DNA of 31,450 nt, taken from a virus. Positions 9,901 through 18,067 of the stretch are shown here, piece by piece; within the stretch, counting starts at the first letter, position 1, and each line of letters starts with the position of its first letter. The notes beneath the pieces are model-generated. The model made no database searches, was not told the DNA's origin, and saw nothing but the letters and a program-made list of their open reading frames with translations. The position numbers and the translations under genes are program-made. Where the stretch lies: positions 1-31,450 of the IMG/VR virus record IMGVR_UViG_3300032223_003149; one strand, given 5' to 3'.

Positions 9901-10571
9901 CCATTAACGATGCTTACAGATGTTAAAGAACCAAAAACAACAGGAGCGCTTGCTACTGATATTTCTGGTATAGCTTCGCAAAATATCTTTTCACCGTATC
10001 TGAAATCACCATTCATATTAGAAAGAACTAATACATTAATGACTTTATCATTGGCTGTTTTAACATAATAATTCTCAACAGTTGCAGTAGACAATGTTGA
10101 ACTTGAATATATCTTATTACCAATCATTCTTGACAAATAAGGATTATCAGAAACTTCAATGTATATCGGTCTTACCCATTCACTTTCCGATAATTTAAAT
10201 ATATGATCGCCTGGAATATATGTTTCAATATCTTCATTAAAAATCATTTTAAACAGAAGCTTATAAGAAGATTCTGCGCCTTTCGATCTATAAAGATCTA
10301 AAATATGTTTAATTAATAATTTTTTATCTGATAGGATATTTTCTGGTAAAGAATTAATATATTTGTTTTTGAAATATGTAATGTAATTTTCTAACGTTGT
10401 GTCAATGTCTCTAGATTCTAAAAGGTTTCTAGAAACATCAATAACATTACCTGTAGATTCTAACCATTCATAATATGATTTAACGAACTCGATAAAAATC
10501 GGTCCTTCCTCTTTATAAAATTGAGGAAATTGATTTTCAATAAACGGGGAAATAAATTTATCTATTTGCAT
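6924..10571 (-). CDS. 7: gp7-like baseplate wedge protein with inserted modules
   Basis: The 1215-residue protein matches the C-terminal third of T4 gp7 (1032 aa): helical start FYKEEGPIFIEFVKSYYEWL, RDIDTTLENYITYF, then KGAESSYKLLFKMIFNEDIE (T4: KGIEASYKFLFKVLYNEEVE), and near the end VKKLVHPAGILLFG (T4: IRFVHPVGFGF). The large T4 N-terminal part is absent, and beta-rich material fills residues about 200-1100. It includes a roughly 77-residue tandem repeat (628-705 and 706-782) and pieces of the module seen in gp8. The start overlaps the gp6 stop codon (TAATG), consistent with wedge partners gp6 and gp7 being made together. The identification rests on the terminal segments. Confidence 0.8.
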   Translation of the reverse strand: MQIDKFISPFIENQFPQFYKEEGPIFIEFVKSYYEWLESTGNVIDVSRNLLESRDIDTTLENYITYFKNKYINSLPENILSDKKLLIKHILDLYRSKGAESSYKLLFKMIFNEDIETYIPGDHIFKLSESEWVRPIYIEVSDNPYLSRMIGNKIYSSSTLSTATVENYYVKTANDKVINVLVLSNMNGDFRYGEKIFCEAIPEISVASAPVVFGSLTSVSIVNGGLGYNIGDILNVKYSGRGGLARVRATTEKNGEVTFELLKGGTGFSVDAAINVDGKAIAIQNTTQTNPVVVYTAEKHGLKDATSIRIGYVVGMDDLNTDTYQYFIKVIPDSELPLKYKGKAFSLYKDISLTQTVNGTTFNPYYSDGYVYVNTGAQQQANFKIGSIVNKEIYNINLDHVRDTALEEMDITAEGYNIHISGITGTFSAGDMLKMSDVRVLDADCVLLSDGAYLANGEILSNTELGINDLRIVNVDTGIDTDLNVGINLNNNYIQVTGSSIDTVYNIVKNGLPSIVPVKLISNVSKTKLSIFSVYGINTVNCYANVVIATSTSLAANVKIRSSYEHIIYPHTGTPDDDTIIRNGIDSANQVIRLINANTYFSVGDRVIYASPNTFGVPAPNTPISASYTSDRFQITSMVNNSGTVTVSFAAQKFPPYVVGQPITISGVTPSGYNGMYNVTSCTYNSVTFQTSTTGSITVLGYVEASNKFKINTMTNTDDVVTINFAEQNRAPYVANQAILVSGVTSSSYNGIHYVTSCTNSSVTFETSVADLITVTGYVQAYTPLLSNTVYYCASVNSSSIGLSFTKNGSKIPIIETRPPPNIGEYVETHTLSAIEGFFINGETIKSIGTAIDSTYISISSPAVITVPAYSAPVNGTPVTFKSYNGSLPNGITAGTTYYTKYVNEHQFQISLTVNGTSINTTGPAPSPIGTNPDILFPEDIGLDPYTDILTRHLYPSYIIYTVYYDKASATIGKVDRLTDWDPAFGPSGGRRKNLDIDLSILQYRQKEVGTIASLTDINPGKGYSVDPVVSIMEPLIYDLEIYEPFGPYKGTRKGFNASVSAKAGSANGIVTAVEIVDSGYGYGRNSVVELLSNSNPYAVTGTTVVDRTGIGKGYWKNNKSFLSDEMYLQDSYYYQKYSYEIVAPRMLDTYENYVKKLVHPAGILLFGKYIVSNEMMTEEVESVSFELSSYFTVTVDNTNYKVDNNTDGISVDHN
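8225..8688 (-). repeat. Two tandem copies of a GYNG/VTSCT module in gp7
   Basis: Two adjacent copies of about 77 residues share the order FxIxxMxN, V--FA-Q--PPYV--Q, I-VSGVT, YNG--YVTSCT, SVTF-TS and ITVxGYV-A. They are clearly diverged but still similar in DNA (for example the gtacaagaagtaacat string occurs in both). They lie inside a module of the gp8 type (see findings). Boundaries are approximate. Confidence 0.85.
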
Positions 10572-12412
10572 TAAGTTTTAACCAAATCTAAAGAAATGCC
10601 AGAAATACTATCAATTTCTAATATCACATTATCTTTACAATATATATCTTTAGCTAAAGGAGCAGCTGAAAGTTTTAAAGATCCGTATATATTATCAAAT
10701 ATTGTTTGATTGATTTTAATAACACCATTAATATAATCAATAGAACCAACTATTGAAAAATTTGGTGTAATTAGAGAAGGATTTTGTTCATACTGAAAAA
10801 GTGTACCTTTACCATTAATACTATCAAAATTAGTAATTGTACCTTTACTGTCAGTATAAGAATTTATATAATCAGTAAAAATGAAATTTTTACGCAAGTA
10901 TGTGAAAACTGAAGAAGATACTGTTCCAGGAATAATTTTATTTTGTAAGTAGCAAGTTACAGAATAAAAAGTTTTTAATGGCGGTGTAAACTCTCTATAA
11001 ATTTTAGCATAAGTTTCGTTACTCACAATACCAATATCAGAATCATTAATTTTTTGTTCTAATTTTGATAGTCTAAATGCTGTATTAAATCTTTGTAAAC
11101 TGTCAACATTATACTTTTTAATAGAGTCAATAATTTCTGACTGTATAACTGAAGGCGAAGATTGAGTTGCAGAAAAATCAACATGAACATTTGAAGTTAG
11201 CGTTACATACATATATTCTGGATCAATAATTCTGACCGATATGCCAATAGGCGATAATTTATTTAAAAGAGTTTCAACATCAGTTCTTCTAGATTGTGTT
11301 AATGGAACACCAGAATAAGTGCTAGAAGTTATATAAACTTTTCCATATTCTACAGCTGTATTAGTAACCCCACCAGAATAAACATTAACATCTTCTATTT
11401 CTGGGAATTGCTGTAGTATGGTTGTTTTATAATCTTGAGCCGTTATACATCTATTTTGAGTTTGAAAATGTCTTGGAGCGTTAAATCTTATAGATTCTAT
11501 ACCCTCAGCATTCGCGCCACCAACAGAAGAAGATATAACATTAATAGTAGGAGTGTATACTATACCTCCATTATAAACTCCAAGATCTTGCGTAAGATCA
11601 AATTGTCCTACACCATTACCATCAGAACCAGAAGATACGATATAATTTGCATAAACAATCGCACCATTAATTGGCTTATGACCGAAAACATTATCTCCAA
11701 AAAGAACTTCATAAGTTTGATTAGCTGAAGCTTGTAGAAAATATACATTAGAAGTACTGTTCAAATCATATAACGTATCAACATATTTGTAAACTGAATT
11801 TGTAATTCCACCATTCTCAGAAACTGTAATTGTCAAACTATTAGTGTCAATATTTTGATTCGAGAGAATAAATTTTTGTGTTTCTTGAGAATAATCTATA
11901 ACAAAAACATCATCACTGTAATATCCTTCATATATTGGAAGATCGACAATACCATATATTAAAGATGCAGGATCGTCCTGTACAGCTCTTGTCATTGAAA
12001 GGTAAGAAGTTTTTTGTTTTGTAACAAAATTATAAACACCGTTCGCATTTTTGCCACTAAAGATTGTTCCTTTTGGGATTATAAGAGGATTAGTAATACT
12101 CTCTGTTTGTAGAGCAAAAGAAATAGTAGCAGTTGCAGAACGAGTTGATCTTGGTAAATAATTTAATTCTTTAGCATGCGAAACGATAGAATCATATTTC
12201 TGAGCAGAATCAAGAAACATTTCAGAAGCGACCATATTCAGATAAAAAGAATTTAAATATGTATTGTATGACATAACGTCTAACAATACATTCATATTCG
12301 ACCCTTCGAAATTATAATCTTTAAAAGTTGGATCTGATTTTAAAAATGTGATAAATTTTCCTTTTAGAGTATCAAAATCTAAAGAAGAAACATCGAGGGA
12401 ACTATTTGCCAT
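10571..12412 (-). CDS. 6: gp6-like baseplate wedge protein (baseplate J family)
   Basis: T4 gp6 (660 aa) forms the iris-like core of the wedge and belongs to the baseplate J family. This 613-residue protein shows the family start YNFEGSNMNVLLDVMSYNTY (T4: YDFEGSRLNVLCDLLAYNTL), then LNYLPRSTRSA, IPKGT, YEVLFGDNVFG, RCITAQDYKTTI (T4: RCVTATDYDTF) and PEYMYV. Length and order fit well. Its ATG directly abuts the gp25 stop codon. T4 genes 25, 6, 7 and 8 are in the same order, so this part of the T4 baseplate cluster is conserved here apart from the inserted gp10-type gene between 7 and 8. Confidence 0.93.
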   Translation of the reverse strand: MANSSLDVSSLDFDTLKGKFITFLKSDPTFKDYNFEGSNMNVLLDVMSYNTYLNSFYLNMVASEMFLDSAQKYDSIVSHAKELNYLPRSTRSATATISFALQTESITNPLIIPKGTIFSGKNANGVYNFVTKQKTSYLSMTRAVQDDPASLIYGIVDLPIYEGYYSDDVFVIDYSQETQKFILSNQNIDTNSLTITVSENGGITNSVYKYVDTLYDLNSTSNVYFLQASANQTYEVLFGDNVFGHKPINGAIVYANYIVSSGSDGNGVGQFDLTQDLGVYNGGIVYTPTINVISSSVGGANAEGIESIRFNAPRHFQTQNRCITAQDYKTTILQQFPEIEDVNVYSGGVTNTAVEYGKVYITSSTYSGVPLTQSRRTDVETLLNKLSPIGISVRIIDPEYMYVTLTSNVHVDFSATQSSPSVIQSEIIDSIKKYNVDSLQRFNTAFRLSKLEQKINDSDIGIVSNETYAKIYREFTPPLKTFYSVTCYLQNKIIPGTVSSSVFTYLRKNFIFTDYINSYTDSKGTITNFDSINGKGTLFQYEQNPSLITPNFSIVGSIDYINGVIKINQTIFDNIYGSLKLSAAPLAKDIYCKDNVILEIDSISGISLDLVKT

Positions 12413-12868
12413 TTATCTGACTCTTTTTATTATGAAATTTAATGAAATTGGCTCTGGATTATTTATAAGAGAAAATACGATGTTTACTTGTAACTCGTTG
12501 TCATTATCAGTCGGTTTCACAGATACGTCTAAAAGATCTACTCTCGGCTCATTAAATTTTATAGTATTTTTAATATTAAATTCAATATTAGCTCCTGGCC
12601 AAAAATTTTTATTAATAGTTTCATCTGCGCTAAAAATATTTGGTTCAAATAATGAACTCATAACATTAGAACCAACAGTTGGTTGAAACAAACGTTCTCC
12701 AAGATTCGTATAGATAAGGTTCTTTAATGATTGTTTAATCGATTGTTCATTTGTAACTTTACCAAGATTATTTCCTATCGGCGACATAGCAAAACTGTTC
12801 AAGAAATCGGAAAAATATTCTTGTTTTTTCGTTGTAGATGTTAATGTATCTGCTCTTGTTATTGTCAT
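12413..12868 (-). CDS. 25: gp25-like baseplate wedge protein
   Basis: A GPW/gp25-family protein of 151 aa (T4: 132 aa), sheath-proximal wedge component that pairs with gp6 and gp53. Visible family features are SFAMSPIGNNLG, then SIKQSLKNLIYTNLGERLFQPTVGS (tail part of the family's L-T--GER-F-P-FGS motif) and a C-terminal beta hairpin. A longer open frame reaches 12946, but residues before ATG 12868 overlap the PAAR gene in another frame and look nothing like the family; ATG 12868 lies two bases after the PAAR stop codon, so I use it. Confidence 0.92.
   Translation of the reverse strand: MTITRADTLTSTTKKQEYFSDFLNSFAMSPIGNNLGKVTNEQSIKQSLKNLIYTNLGERLFQPTVGSNVMSSLFEPNIFSADETINKNFWPGANIEFNIKNTIKFNEPRVDLLDVSVKPTDNDNELQVNIVFSLINNPEPISLNFIIKRVR
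12460..12467 (-). promoter_or_regulatory. Possible internal late promoter for gp6
   Basis: A perfect TATAAATA octamer on the minus strand lies near the 3' end of the gp25 gene, ending 48 bases before the gp6 ATG. It matches the T4 late consensus exactly. A few perfect octamers are expected by chance on each strand at this base composition, so only the placement speaks for it. Confidence 0.3.
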
Positions 12869-12870
12869 TT

Positions 12871-13140
12871 TTATCCGCCTGCGAATACGTTTGTTGAACC
12901 GTTCATAGCTGGATGTCCACAAGACGCAAGATCTCCTGCGCGACAAACAGGTCTACCATTAACAAAAACATTTGAACTACCAACCATCATTGATGGGAAT
13001 GTATGTGGACCCTTACCATGCGGCGCAGCTTTATCCCAAAGTCTTACTGCTGGCATACCATTAACGAAAACGTTAGGAGAACCTGTGGTAAAAGGACCAC
13101 CAGCTAAATCTCTTCCTGTGTCTCTTGCTACGCCTCTCAT
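12871..13140 (-). CDS. PAAR-domain spike tip protein
   Basis: An 89-residue PAAR-family protein. It shows two copies of the unit SxNVFVNGxPxxR (residues about 21-34 and 55-68), plus CRAGD, SCGHP and a final STNVFAGG. In T4 the equivalent is gp5.4, a small metal-binding cone that caps the end of the membrane-piercing spike. His and Cys residues (H41, H46, C67, C74, H76 approximately) could supply metal ligands. It overlaps the upstream Ig-like gene by ATGA and lies in the same operon as the spike it should cap. Confidence 0.92.
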   Translation of the reverse strand: MRGVARDTGRDLAGGPFTTGSPNVFVNGMPAVRLWDKAAPHGKGPHTFPSMMVGSSNVFVNGRPVCRAGDLASCGHPAMNGSTNVFAGG

Positions 13141-14000
13141 GTAAATGTCTTATAATTTGAGACAGCTGTTGCTGACGCTGTCGGTAAAGAACTCCATACT
13201 GTAGTACCATCACCATATTTAAGCACATTGGTATCTGTAGCAAATCCTGCCTGCCCCTTTAACAAAACAACAGTTGCTAAATTGGTAGCAGTATCTTTTA
13301 CTATATTGTTATTTAATGTTTGTAACTGAACTGCTGACAATATTTGATTAGTAGCAGAAGCTGAAGCTGTAGTATCGATAGCGTTACCTTGTTGCACATA
13401 ATAATTTACCATAGAAAGAGCGCCCATCCAATCATATCCACCCATAGTACGGATTCCGCCATTTGATGCTAAATTTAACATAGAATTTGAAGAAATAGAA
13501 ATAGAATTTGCAGAAATTGCAACATTAGATAATAACTTGCTGATATTGCCTATGTAATTTCTAATTTCAGAAGAATTTACTGCAATTGTTTCTAAAGCTC
13601 TTGCCATATTTCTAAATTCTTTAGTATAATCAAAAGCTCCAGAGTTGCTGCTTTGAGAAACCCATAATCCATTAGCAGAAAGTCCAGATGATATTGTAAC
13701 AGTATTAGAACCAGTGCTACTTGAATAAACAGAGTCTCCACTATAAGCAGCAGTAAAGGTTGGTGTAGCTCCTGATGAATAAATTGATAAATCAAATGTT
13801 AATCTAGCAATATTATCAACTATAGGCACGGTTACGGAATCATTAAATTTAACCGTTCCAGTACATATACCTGATGCAGTAACAATAGCTGTAAGAGTTG
13901 CAATACCATCATTAGTTAATTTAGAAGAGCCTCCAGGTATTGAATCTGGCCAAGTACCATAAGGGCTAACATATAATGCAGTTGTCGTAGATATTGTCAT
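13137..14000 (-). CDS. Ig-like-domain virion protein between spike and PAAR tip
   Basis: A 287-residue protein. Residues about 30-105 form an Ig-like beta sandwich of the kind with ATLTAIV, GTVKF, VPIVDNIARLTF and FTAAYSGDSVYSSSTG. The middle (about 115-175) is helical and Asn/Ser-rich, and the C-terminal part contains LLKGQAGFATDTNVLKYGDG followed by TTVWSSLP, a motif of phage fibre and receptor-binding proteins. No catalytic motif is visible. Placement between the spike gene and the PAAR gene in a baseplate operon suggests a virion protein, perhaps surface-binding through the Ig-like fold. The exact position in the particle cannot be told. AAGG ribosome site upstream. Confidence 0.6.
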   Translation of the reverse strand: MTISTTTALYVSPYGTWPDSIPGGSSKLTNDGIATLTAIVTASGICTGTVKFNDSVTVPIVDNIARLTFDLSIYSSGATPTFTAAYSGDSVYSSSTGSNTVTISSGLSANGLWVSQSSNSGAFDYTKEFRNMARALETIAVNSSEIRNYIGNISKLLSNVAISANSISISSNSMLNLASNGGIRTMGGYDWMGALSMVNYYVQQGNAIDTTASASATNQILSAVQLQTLNNNIVKDTATNLATVVLLKGQAGFATDTNVLKYGDGTTVWSSLPTASATAVSNYKTFT

Positions 14001-14014
14001 TTTAAAAAACCTTT

Positions 14015-15121
14015 TTAATTATTTAATCTAATTGGTCCAGAACCAGCTGCTGATAGTATTTCTATTAAAGCTGGTGTGATAGCTATCGTAGAAGTACCAA
14101 CAGTTAGAGTTATAGAAGCTGCAGTAATAGCTATAGATGAAGTACCGACTGAAGCTGTTATCGAAGAAGGTGACATAATAATTTTTGAGGCACCAATACT
14201 CGATGTTATTGTTCCTGGTGTTAAAAGTACCGATGTAGTTCCAACGTTTGCAGATAATGCAGCAGGAACCATTTTAATACTACTAGCACCAACATTAGCT
14301 GTTAATAATGTTGGAGTGTTCGCCGCTATCGTTGCTGGTGTCATTAATATTGTGCTACCAGCTGTAAGAATACCAGCATTAATTAGTATTGAAGTTGGAC
14401 TTTCTAATGTAAGAAGCTGACCAGATTTAACTTTACCTTTTCCAAGCGTAGCTGTTAAATCAAAATTACCTGTTTGGACATGTATTCCATGATCGCCAGT
14501 GCCTACCATTTCAATACTGTTACCAACTATTGAACGTACATGATCTCCTACATGTTCTTGGTGAAGATTACCTTCATGGGAATGAACAACATCACCGCTA
14601 GATGTATGAAAGGTTTCGCCGCCTGTGTTATTGTGAAAAGAACCTTGACCAGAGCCACCTATTATTTTTTGACCAGCTCCATTGTATATGTTACTCCCAG
14701 AAGCTATACCAGTATCTTTTTTTGTATCTATATGTCTGTTAGCGCTAGTAGAAGATGCGTGATTGCCATCCGCATGATCATGTTTACCTTTTGCAACATA
14801 CTGTCTATGATGCCCAGCGTGTAATTCGTTACTATGCGCGCCTTCTGATTCTGAAGTTTCATGCGTTTCAGTAGAACCATTAGGATGTAACTTTTCTAAG
14901 AAAAACGTTGATGGTGTTTTAGGATCTATGTGACGTATTTCTTGCCCACCAAGATTGTCTACCCAACCAAAAAGATTCCAAGGTTGAACTTCTGTAGATC
15001 TTGTAGCAGGCGAATCTCCAAGTTTTTTTTCTTTATCTGCTTCTTTTTTAACAGAATTAGTATAATTATCTAAAGCTAAAGTATTTTGTAATTGTTGAAT
15101 TTCTGGTGTTAGATCAGCCAT
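14015..15121 (-). CDS. gp5-type central spike (beta-helix), separate from the hub
   Basis: A 368-residue protein. Residues 40-75 (WNLFGWVDNLGGQEIRHIDP and following) resemble the junction before the T4 gp5 C-terminal helix. Residues 85-215 are unusually His-rich. From about 275 to 354 there are five 16-residue repeats with consensus xxVGxSSIxxTPaxIt (for example ASVGTSSIAITAASIT), the signature of the intertwined triple beta-helix of gp5C and VgrG spikes. In T4 this helix is the C-terminal part of gp5 and is cut from the hub during maturation; here it has its own ATG two bases before the hub stop codon. It should trimerise, dock on the hub, and carry the PAAR tip. Confidence 0.8.
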   Translation of the reverse strand: MADLTPEIQQLQNTLALDNYTNSVKKEADKEKKLGDSPATRSTEVQPWNLFGWVDNLGGQEIRHIDPKTPSTFFLEKLHPNGSTETHETSESEGAHSNELHAGHHRQYVAKGKHDHADGNHASSTSANRHIDTKKDTGIASGSNIYNGAGQKIIGGSGQGSFHNNTGGETFHTSSGDVVHSHEGNLHQEHVGDHVRSIVGNSIEMVGTGDHGIHVQTGNFDLTATLGKGKVKSGQLLTLESPTSILINAGILTAGSTILMTPATIAANTPTLLTANVGASSIKMVPAALSANVGTTSVLLTPGTITSSIGASKIIMSPSSITASVGTSSIAITAASITLTVGTSTIAITPALIEILSAAGSGPIRLNN

Positions 15122-15122
15122 C

Positions 15123-16838
15123 TTATAAACTCTTTAATAATATGTGTGTTAGTACTGCAGTTTTATTAAAAGAACCGCCAAGATTTTTAACCGCTGCATA
15201 TGTTATAGCGCCTTCAGTAACAGCAGTTGCCACATCACCAGCAATATCACCAAGTTCCTGACCTAAAACATCACCAAGAACATCAGTAACAGTATTACCT
15301 ACGATATTTCCTGCAATACCTGTAACATTTGCAAAAGCACCACCAGCTATAGAAGACAACCCTCCTAAAGCTCCTAAAGCGCCAATACCAGGCAAACCAA
15401 AGGCAGGCAAAGAAGCTGCTTTCATAGATTTAATTATTGCCATATTTTTTGCAAATAAGTTTAGAGAAACTGCAACTCTACCAACATTTAAAGATGATGT
15501 AGGTAAATGTAAAGATTGTGTCAAATTAATTATAGCACCAACAGCTCCAAGAATACCAAGCAAAGCAGCTGGATTTGCAGAACTATTTTTACCAATCGTT
15601 TTTTCTAAACCAGTATTTTGAGTATAAGTTATACTGCTTTCTAAAATTTTGTTTAATTGAGTAGGAGTAATATTTTTACTTCTAACATATAAATCTAAAA
15701 GTTCATATAAATGTTCTTCTGCTAACGAATAAACATGTTCTGTTGGAGAAGAAAACGGATGATCTGTAGAAGTTCTTAAAGTATAAACGTAATCTCCTTT
15801 CGGACCTTTCCATTCAATAAATCCTTTCCATGGGTCAGAAGCTGAATCATAATATTGTTGAATATAAAGATCTGGAGCTGAAGTTACAATAGGCAATGGC
15901 ACAGGATCTGTGGTAGTATGATAAACTACATCTGGTTTATTAGAAACTGGTAAATTCGAAGTTCCGTTTTCAGTAGCAGTATTAATCAACTTACCTAACG
16001 ATTCTACTACAATATTCTGATACTGACTATCAATTTGTTTTATACCATCATTTTGTAAACATTTTGTAAACGTATCGATAACTTGTTCGTAACCATATTT
16101 GTTAGAAAGTAAATACAAAGCTCCTGTCAAAGAATTAATAACTGTACTTTGTATACCAGAAGATTTACCAGATTTACTATTCATACTCATAATCGCTGAC
16201 ACTAATGCGAGCGCAGAAAACATCTGAGCTAGAGATTGTGCAGCACCAAGTGGATCTACTTTCTTAAGAGCTGATGGCAAATCCATTCCTGGAGATGCAC
16301 CAGCTATAGTGCCATCATCAGCTTTAGGAGCGAATTTTTTCCTAGCTTCATTAACACCATCAGGTCCTTCGCCGTTTTCTACATATCTAGCAGAGTTATA
16401 TTCGTCTGATTGTGTGTCTAAAGGTTTACCACCTACAGATGGATTGTTTGGTGTTTTACCAAGACTATTACCTTCTCCTGGATTATATGGGTAATCAATG
16501 CCTTTCGAATTTTGATCATTTCCTTCTTGACCACCAGTGTTATCGCTTTTATCTGATGGTTTATAAGCTCTGTAATATGTTCCAAAAATTATAGGATATT
16601 TTTTAGTATCAGTATCAAGCCAAGTACCAACAACTCGGGAACCCTTTACCATTCCTGAAGGTAGTGTTCCTGTTTTTGCTGTAGAAGCAGATGTAACAGG
16701 TAAAATTGGCAAAGCCCAAGGAAGGTTTTTATCTTTTATATTTCTAGTGTCGTCATGTAAACCATAGATACGTATTTGTACGCGACCCTGTCTATCAGGA
16801 TCTTCTATATTTCTAACTTCAGCTAAAAACGTTTCCAT
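15123..16838 (-). CDS. 5: gp5-type hub protein: OB fold without lysozyme
   Basis: The N-terminal 95 residues (AEVRNIEDPDRQGRVQIRIY, GLHDDTR, LPWALPILPVTSAS, KGSRVVGTWLDT, PIIFGTY) match the OB-fold domain of T4 gp5, which binds the gp27 torus. The following 475 residues have no T4 lysozyme motif. They include a low-complexity linker with repeated NPG/GGKP turns, a region around 310-400 of mixed character (YYDSASDPWKGFIEWKGPKG) and a long Ala/Gly/Ile-rich C-terminus (about 430-560) with LGILGAVGAI and GIGALGALGG stretches that could be membrane-active or packed inside the tail. Upstream TAATG overlap with gp27. OB-fold assignment is firm; the rest is unassigned. Confidence 0.82.
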   Translation of the reverse strand: METFLAEVRNIEDPDRQGRVQIRIYGLHDDTRNIKDKNLPWALPILPVTSASTAKTGTLPSGMVKGSRVVGTWLDTDTKKYPIIFGTYYRAYKPSDKSDNTGGQEGNDQNSKGIDYPYNPGEGNSLGKTPNNPSVGGKPLDTQSDEYNSARYVENGEGPDGVNEARKKFAPKADDGTIAGASPGMDLPSALKKVDPLGAAQSLAQMFSALALVSAIMSMNSKSGKSSGIQSTVINSLTGALYLLSNKYGYEQVIDTFTKCLQNDGIKQIDSQYQNIVVESLGKLINTATENGTSNLPVSNKPDVVYHTTTDPVPLPIVTSAPDLYIQQYYDSASDPWKGFIEWKGPKGDYVYTLRTSTDHPFSSPTEHVYSLAEEHLYELLDLYVRSKNITPTQLNKILESSITYTQNTGLEKTIGKNSSANPAALLGILGAVGAIINLTQSLHLPTSSLNVGRVAVSLNLFAKNMAIIKSMKAASLPAFGLPGIGALGALGGLSSIAGGAFANVTGIAGNIVGNTVTDVLGDVLGQELGDIAGDVATAVTEGAITYAAVKNLGGSFNKTAVLTHILLKSL

Positions 16839-18067
16839 TACTTATAACCACCCTTAATAGCTTCAACTATCATTGTATATCTTGGTTTATTACCTTCTGG
16901 CAAAATTCTATGTCTTATCTTAACAATCAGAACTTTATCATTAACTTGCTTTTCTCCATCATCCTGCCCAGCATCAGCTTTCTTAGGAAGCTTCAGTGTA
17001 ACTACATCACCAACTTTAATGGCAGGATTTCCATGGATTTCAAACTTAATTGTATTTTGAGAAATATATGCTAAAAATCTTGCTCTATTTACTCTAGCGT
17101 CAGCAATACCTGTTTTTTGTCTTTCGTTCGAAGGATCAACAACACCTTTTCTTATTGGTTTTTTACTCGTTGTTACGCTATCAGCCTTGTCAGTAACATC
17201 TTTAAAAGAATCAGTATTACCTAACAGTTTAAACTCTGCCTGTTGATTACCTTTACCCTGATTAACGCCAGTTTGTAAATTGTAATAATTTCTGTTAGAA
17301 GCAGAACCAGCCAAAGTTGTAGAATTGAATGTTGATGGTATTTCACACCATAATAAATTTTTCATTTGATCGGCGTTTGTCGTGGTTGTAGCTCCAACAG
17401 TATTATCCTGTTTAAATTCGAATTTAGATCCTTTTGTCATTAAATATTCAAAAGTACAAAACATATATTTTTCACTACCGTTGTCATACGTTGGATATAA
17501 TACGTAAGCTGATGATTTATACTGCTGAGATACATGACTTTCACGAATTTTTTCCAGGAACCCAAAAACAGTTTCATAATGAGCATATTGTTTTTGTGGT
17601 TTTGTAGGATCTGGCGTATCAACTTGTTTATCAGATATTTCTTTTATAGCTTTTTGAACCATCTGATGTGTTGGTGTTTGTCCATCAAAATCATTAGATA
17701 TGTATGTGTTTGCATTTCTGTTCAACTCAGGGCTAACGAATTTCATAGTATATGTTTTATGCTTCATAGCACCTTTATTGTCCATACTCTTATCATTAAC
17801 ATCAACATTTTTAAATGTTTCCATTTTTAATGTAATGATTTCTCCACCTGGAACAGTAAAAGATATATTAACATCTTGAGCAGGTCCTAGATTATATCTT
17901 CCCATTGCATCATTTTCATCAAGCACTTCTAAATCAGCTGCAACGATTGGAGACAATATGTCATAATACACATTGAATTCTAATTTTTTAGCCTGCTTAG
18001 GATCGTTTAAATTTAAACTTCCTACAGTAAAATTTTTAAATTGTACGTCGCCTGGAGATGCATGCAT
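16838..18067 (-). CDS. 27: gp27-like baseplate hub protein
   Basis: A 409-residue protein. It sits directly before the OB-fold hub gene and has the features of the gp27 / late-control-D hub fold: an N-terminal beta domain (VYYDILSPIVAADLEVLDEN, VPGGEIITLKME), a helix-rich insert (HQMVQKAIKEI, FGFLEKIRESH), then a beta domain ending KVGDVVTLKLPKK, NDKVLIVKIRHRI and PRYTMIVEAIKGGYK. The last part matches the gp27-type end, in which a strand pair closes the torus (T4: GVKIIFNDS, FYVDEVIHEL). T4 gp27 has 391 aa, and the length fits. It forms the trimeric ring joining tube and spike. Sequence identity to T4 is low; assignment uses fold pattern and context. Confidence 0.75.
   Translation of the reverse strand: MHASPGDVQFKNFTVGSLNLNDPKQAKKLEFNVYYDILSPIVAADLEVLDENDAMGRYNLGPAQDVNISFTVPGGEIITLKMETFKNVDVNDKSMDNKGAMKHKTYTMKFVSPELNRNANTYISNDFDGQTPTHQMVQKAIKEISDKQVDTPDPTKPQKQYAHYETVFGFLEKIRESHVSQQYKSSAYVLYPTYDNGSEKYMFCTFEYLMTKGSKFEFKQDNTVGATTTTNADQMKNLLWCEIPSTFNSTTLAGSASNRNYYNLQTGVNQGKGNQQAEFKLLGNTDSFKDVTDKADSVTTSKKPIRKGVVDPSNERQKTGIADARVNRARFLAYISQNTIKFEIHGNPAIKVGDVVTLKLPKKADAGQDDGEKQVNDKVLIVKIRHRILPEGNKPRYTMIVEAIKGGYK

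Noticed and set aside
12869-12946. Longer gp25 start at 12946
   Set aside because: The extra 26 residues overlap the PAAR gene, are Arg-rich and unlike the gp25 family; ATG 12868 fits the family and spacing.
14076-14420. Plus-strand open frame full of Val/Ile/Glu repeats
   Set aside because: It is the reverse reading of the 16-residue spike repeats on the minus strand; the repetitive look comes from those.
15123-16838. A lysozyme domain hidden in the gp5-type hub
   Set aside because: No E-G-D/GIGH-type lysozyme motif or other hydrolase signature is visible between the OB fold and the C-terminus.
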